From positions 301,638 through 365,637 of the forward strand of contig NZ_SWKP01000008.1 of NCBI RefSeq assembly GCF_005871165.1: 64,000 nt of DNA. The letters run 5' to 3'. Below, in pieces: positions 61,633 to 64,000 of this stretch. The notes below the pieces were generated by a model. It was given only the letters and a program-made list of their open reading frames with translations, was not told the origin of the DNA and did no database searches. Positions within the stretch are counted from its first letter, which is position 1, and every line of letters starts with the position of its first letter. This DNA is from Maricaulis alexandrii (GTDB lineage: Bacteria > Pseudomonadota > Alphaproteobacteria > Caulobacterales > Maricaulaceae). Position numbers and translations under genes: made by a program.

Positions 61633-63168
61633 TTGGGCCTGACACGAAGCCAGACCATGGGTCTGTGGACCGGCCTAGCGCTGGCCATCCTGCTGCAATT
61701 CCTGCCCGTGCCGGACGGGCTGAGCCGCGAAGCCTGGCTGCTGGCCTCGCTGGGCGTGCTGATGGCTGCCTGGTGGGCGACGGAAGCCATTCCGATTGCC
61801 GCCACAGCGCTGATCCCGATGGCGGTCTTCCCGCTGCTGGGCATCACCTCGACGTCCGCAGCCACTGCGCCCTATGCCAGCCCGATCGTCATGCTCCTGC
61901 TGGGCGGCTTCATTGTCGCCCTCTCCATCGAGCGCTGGAATCTGCACACGCGGATCGCGCTGACCATTGTCTCCAAGTTCGGCGGCGGACCGGCCGCCCT
62001 GGTCGGCGGCTTCATGCTGGCCTCGGCCCTGTTGTCCATGTGGATCTCCAACACGGCGACCACACTGATGATGATCCCGATCGCCCTCAAGGTCGCCGAA
62101 GAAGTCGAACGCGAGGGCAAGACGTCGAAATTCTTCGCCCCGGCCCTCGCCCTGGGTGTGGCCTATGCGGCCTCGATCGGCGGCATGGCGACGCCGGTGG
62201 GCACGCCGACCAATCTGATCGGCATCGGCTATCTGCAAAACGAGTTCGACCGCACGATCGATTTTGCCAGCTGGATGGGACTGGGTCTGCCCGCCGTCAT
62301 CCTGATCATCCCGGCCGGCTGGTTCGTCCTGACGCGCTGGGCCTTCCCGCTGAAGGGCAAGGGTGAGAGCGAGGCCGCCGAAGCCTTGGTGGACGAGGAA
62401 TTGGCGGGGCTCGGCCGGATGACCACGCCGGAAAAGCGCGTTGCCATCCTGTTCGGCGTCGTGGCCTTGTTGTGGATGGGTGCGAAACTTCCCTCCTTCC
62501 TGATCGGCTGGATTCCCGGCGTGCCCGGCGGCGAATGGTTCTGGGGCTGGAATCCGATGCTCGCCTGGATCGGTGAACAGCTGGACCTGCCCATCACGCT
62601 GAGCTTGGGCAATACGCAGATCGCCGTCATGGGGGCGCTGGCAACTTTTCTGGTCCCGGCCGGCAATCGCAAGGATGGCCGGGGCGAAGCCCTGATGAAT
62701 TGGGAAGCGCTGAGCCGCCTGCCCTGGAATGTCGTCATCCTGTTCGGCGGCGGCCTGTCGCTCGCCGCGGCCCTCGGCTCGACTGGCCTGGATGAATGGC
62801 TGGGCGGCCAACTCGAATTCCTCGCCGATTTCCCGGTCCCTCTTCTCATTCTGATTACCGTGACCGTCGTGGTCTTCCTGACCGAACTGACCTCCAATGT
62901 CGCCACCACAACCGCCTTCCTGCCCGTGCTGGGCGTGATCGCCATCGAGGCGGGCGTGCCGCCGGACCAGCTCGTGGTCCCGGTCGCGATCGCCGCCTCC
63001 ACCGCCTTCATGCTGCCCGTCGCCACCGCCCCGAACGCGATCGTCTATGCCTCCGGCGCGGTCACCCAGGGCCAGATGATCAAGGCCGGTTTCCGGATCA
63101 ATCTGGCAGCCATCGTCGCGATTACGCTTGTGGGGATTGCCGCCAGTCAGCTGGGCTTTGGCAGCTAG
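61633..63168 (+). CDS. DASS/SLC13 family anion transporter
   Basis: A 511-aa inner-membrane transporter with about 12-14 hydrophobic segments. The two SNT-type motifs of the DASS family are present: WISNTATTLMMIPIALK and LTSNVATTTAFLPVLG. Also typical are GVAYAASIGGMATPVGTPTNLI and IAASTAFMLPVATAPNAIVY. It takes up dicarboxylates, sulfate or similar anions with sodium. A TTG start is used because GGGGAGG lies 5-6 nt upstream; an ATG eight codons later is the alternative. Confidence 0.93.
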   Translation: MGLTRSQTMGLWTGLALAILLQFLPVPDGLSREAWLLASLGVLMAAWWATEAIPIAATALIPMAVFPLLGITSTSAATAPYASPIVMLLLGGFIVALSIERWNLHTRIALTIVSKFGGGPAALVGGFMLASALLSMWISNTATTLMMIPIALKVAEEVEREGKTSKFFAPALALGVAYAASIGGMATPVGTPTNLIGIGYLQNEFDRTIDFASWMGLGLPAVILIIPAGWFVLTRWAFPLKGKGESEAAEALVDEELAGLGRMTTPEKRVAILFGVVALLWMGAKLPSFLIGWIPGVPGGEWFWGWNPMLAWIGEQLDLPITLSLGNTQIAVMGALATFLVPAGNRKDGRGEALMNWEALSRLPWNVVILFGGGLSLAAALGSTGLDEWLGGQLEFLADFPVPLLILITVTVVVFLTELTSNVATTTAFLPVLGVIAIEAGVPPDQLVVPVAIAASTAFMLPVATAPNAIVYASGAVTQGQMIKAGFRINLAAIVAITLVGIAASQLGFGS

Positions 63169-63214
63169 CCGCGCCGAGAGCGCCACGGCGTTTCCGCCTG
63201 GCGGTATGAGAGGT

Positions 63215-63278
63215 GTGCGGGAGACCTGACGGGTCGGATTTTGCTATGAGTGTGAGTGACCTGACCGGTCTCCCGCAC
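63215..63278. repeat. Large inverted repeat downstream of the DASS gene
   Basis: GTGCGGGAGACC (63215-63226) and GGTCTCCCGCAC (63267-63278) are perfect 12-bp arms with a 40-nt interior, and the adjacent CTGAC/GTCAG-like bases extend pairing imperfectly. There is no U-run, so it is not a classical terminator. Confidence 0.65.
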
Positions 63279-63525
63279 GCGGAGATTTGACCGTCTTCCC
63301 TTGCGGGCGACGCACCGAAACCGCCTGGGTGCCAGCACGGTCGTGACCTTGTGCCGTGTGGCCCGGGCGATGGCCCTGCCGGAGCTTGGGATGTCACCCC
63401 CTCGCGCGGACAGGCTCCGCACACTTCCGGGCACAAGGGACTGAGCTCGCGCCTCTCTTCCCGGAAGTCGAGGAAAGTCTCTCACAGGTTTTCAGGGTGG
63501 GGATAAGTTTGGCTGGTTCAGCACG

Positions 63526-63657
63526 CCCTCTCCCTGGGGAGAGGGTGGCGCGCATGCGCCGGGATAGGGGGAAATCCCGGTGTTTAAAGGTAGTCTCGAA
63601 GACCCCGCCATCCCCCCTCATCCGCCGCTTCGCGGCACCTTCTCCCCGGGGAGAAGG
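63526..63657. repeat. Interspersed palindromic repeat, copy B
   Basis: A 132-bp full-length copy in inverse orientation to copy A (14817-14950): CCCTCTCCCTGGGGAGAGGG at the left, GCGCGCATGCGCC, CACCGGGATTT-like core on the opposite strand, CCGCCGCTTCGCGGC, and CCTTCTCCCCGGGGAGAAGG at the right. The ends are the most conserved, the middle is variable. Confidence 0.85.
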
Positions 63658-63681
63658 AGGGGGTTGAGGCTGGCACGATCC

Positions 63682-63757
63682 ACGCCCGCCTGAGGCGGGC
63701 GCCCCCTTCGGCCCGAAGCGCTGCTTCGGTCCACTTCCCCCGCTGCGCGGGGGCAGA
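63682..63757. repeat. Hairpin cluster between repeat copies B and C
   Basis: Three hairpins in tandem: CGCCCGCCT-G-AGGCGGGCG, CCGAAGC-GCT-GCTTCGG, and CCCCCGC-TGC-GCGGGGG. Together with copies B and C it fills the gene-free end of the window. It may be a different repeat family inserted next to them. Confidence 0.6.
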
Positions 63758-63766
63758 AAAAATACT

Positions 63767-63881
63767 CCCTCTCCCTGGGGAGAGGGTGGCGCGCATGCGC
63801 CGGGAGAGGGGAAAATCCCGGTGGTTGCAGGCAATCGCGAAGACCTCGCCGGCCCCCTCATCCGCCCTTTCAGGGCACCTT
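63767..63881. repeat. Interspersed palindromic repeat, copy C (right end degenerate)
   Basis: Same orientation as copy B: CCCTCTCCCTGGGGAGAGGG, GGCGCGCATGCGCCGGGAG and AAAATCCCGGTGG match, but the right end is TCCGCCCTTTCAGGGCACCTTG and lacks the final CCTTCTCC hairpin. A decayed or truncated member. Confidence 0.75.
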
Positions 63882-63906
63882 GTATGTGAGTTGGGTGCTA
63901 GATTGG

Positions 63907-63994
63907 GCTGTCTTCCGGGACAGCCTGTCTGGCGCACCACCGCCAGACAGGCTTGGCGTCGGACGGGTCGTGGGCACCTTGGGCTTTTGAGCCC
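63907..63994. repeat. Three consecutive hairpins at window end
   Basis: GCTGTC-TTCCGG-GACAGC (63907-63924), AGCCTGTCTGGCG-CACCAC-CGCCAGACAGGCT (63922-63953, perfect 13-bp arms) and GGGCT-TTTG-AGCCC (63981-63994). The first two share bases 63922-63924, so they are mutually exclusive in part. No gene is visible beside them; the right flank is outside the window. Confidence 0.6.
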
Positions 63995-64000
63995 GTGGAG

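Noticed and set aside
61675..63186. Long minus-strand frame opposite the DASS transporter
   Set aside because: Composition dominated by Gly, Asp, Gln and Arg with no hydrophobic pattern; antisense of a clear transporter.
63394..63940. Two open frames at the right end of the window
   Set aside because: They lie within the interspersed repeats; the same frame also appears in the repeat copy at 14817, so they are repeat-derived translations.

Overview
The window is a high-GC alphaproteobacterial chromosome segment. Gene order and content (tsaD-gpsA divergent from hemC-hemD-mitofilin-like-hemY, a bfr/bfd pair, an SOS imuA-imuB-dnaE2 cassette with a GTTC-N7-GTTC LexA box, and frequent ATGA/TGATG start-stop overlaps) point to the Caulobacterales/Maricaulales side of the class, for example a Maricaulis-like marine prosthecate bacterium. 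This placement is an inference from gene content, not from a search.

Layout. 1-7.7 kb: housekeeping genes (a YciI-like protein cut by the window edge, gpsA, tsaD, then the haem operon hemC-hemD-mitofilin/HemX-like-hemY and a uridine-kinase-like gene) ending at tRNA-Thr(CGT). 7.9-11.1 kb: a TetR-controlled divergent cluster (small membrane protein, DUF1772 protein, NAD(P)-binding protein) and a YghU-type glutathione transferase. 11.1-14.8 kb: an LVIVD-type lipoprotein with a DUF305 protein behind a perfect 22-bp palindrome, then bacterioferritin and its ferredoxin behind a Fur-like box. 15-18 kb: an AIM24-family protein, a response regulator, folD-DUF167-YggT and tRNA-Ala(CGC). 18.07-18.64 kb is non-coding and full of palindromes and an 11-nt tandem repeat. 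18.6-24.1 kb: the SOS mutagenesis cassette. 24.2-33.6 kb: mixed genes (response regulator, XRE regulator, PCD, DUF900 hydrolase, bioB, VanZ-like, AGCS symporter, S41 peptidase, two envelope proteins).

33.6-56.8 kb is a large extracellular/capsular polysaccharide locus. The minus-strand half carries the secretion machinery: a Wzc-like tyrosine kinase, an outer-membrane barrel, secreted proteins, an O-antigen-ligase-like polymerase, a Wza-like export lipoprotein and a LapG-like cysteine peptidase lipoprotein. A priming sugar transferase follows. The plus-strand half carries repeat-unit assembly and decoration: pyruvyl transferase, two GT4 glycosyltransferases, a sulfotransferase, a second polymerase, GDP-mannose 3,5-epimerase, a GDP-fucose-synthase-like reductase lacking a catalytic cysteine, and a fusion of mannose-1-phosphate guanylyltransferase with an AGE-type epimerase/isomerase domain. 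A Wzx flippase lies on the minus strand. Inside the locus, divergent from the epimerase, is a two-gene unit whose small member looks like the gene-transfer-agent spike-base protein family (Rcc01079/GhsA). GTA head spikes are known to bind capsule, so this linkage is the most interesting finding.

56.9-64 kb: an SDR/LysR pair, tRNA-Arg(CCG), a small ArsR/membrane-protein operon, an ABC ATPase, a zinc-finger protein, a DASS-family anion transporter, and a terminal 830 bp without genes that is packed with interspersed repeats and hairpins. Both tRNA-Thr and tRNA-Arg are followed, 11-14 nt after CCA, by related copies of an approximately 80-nt element.
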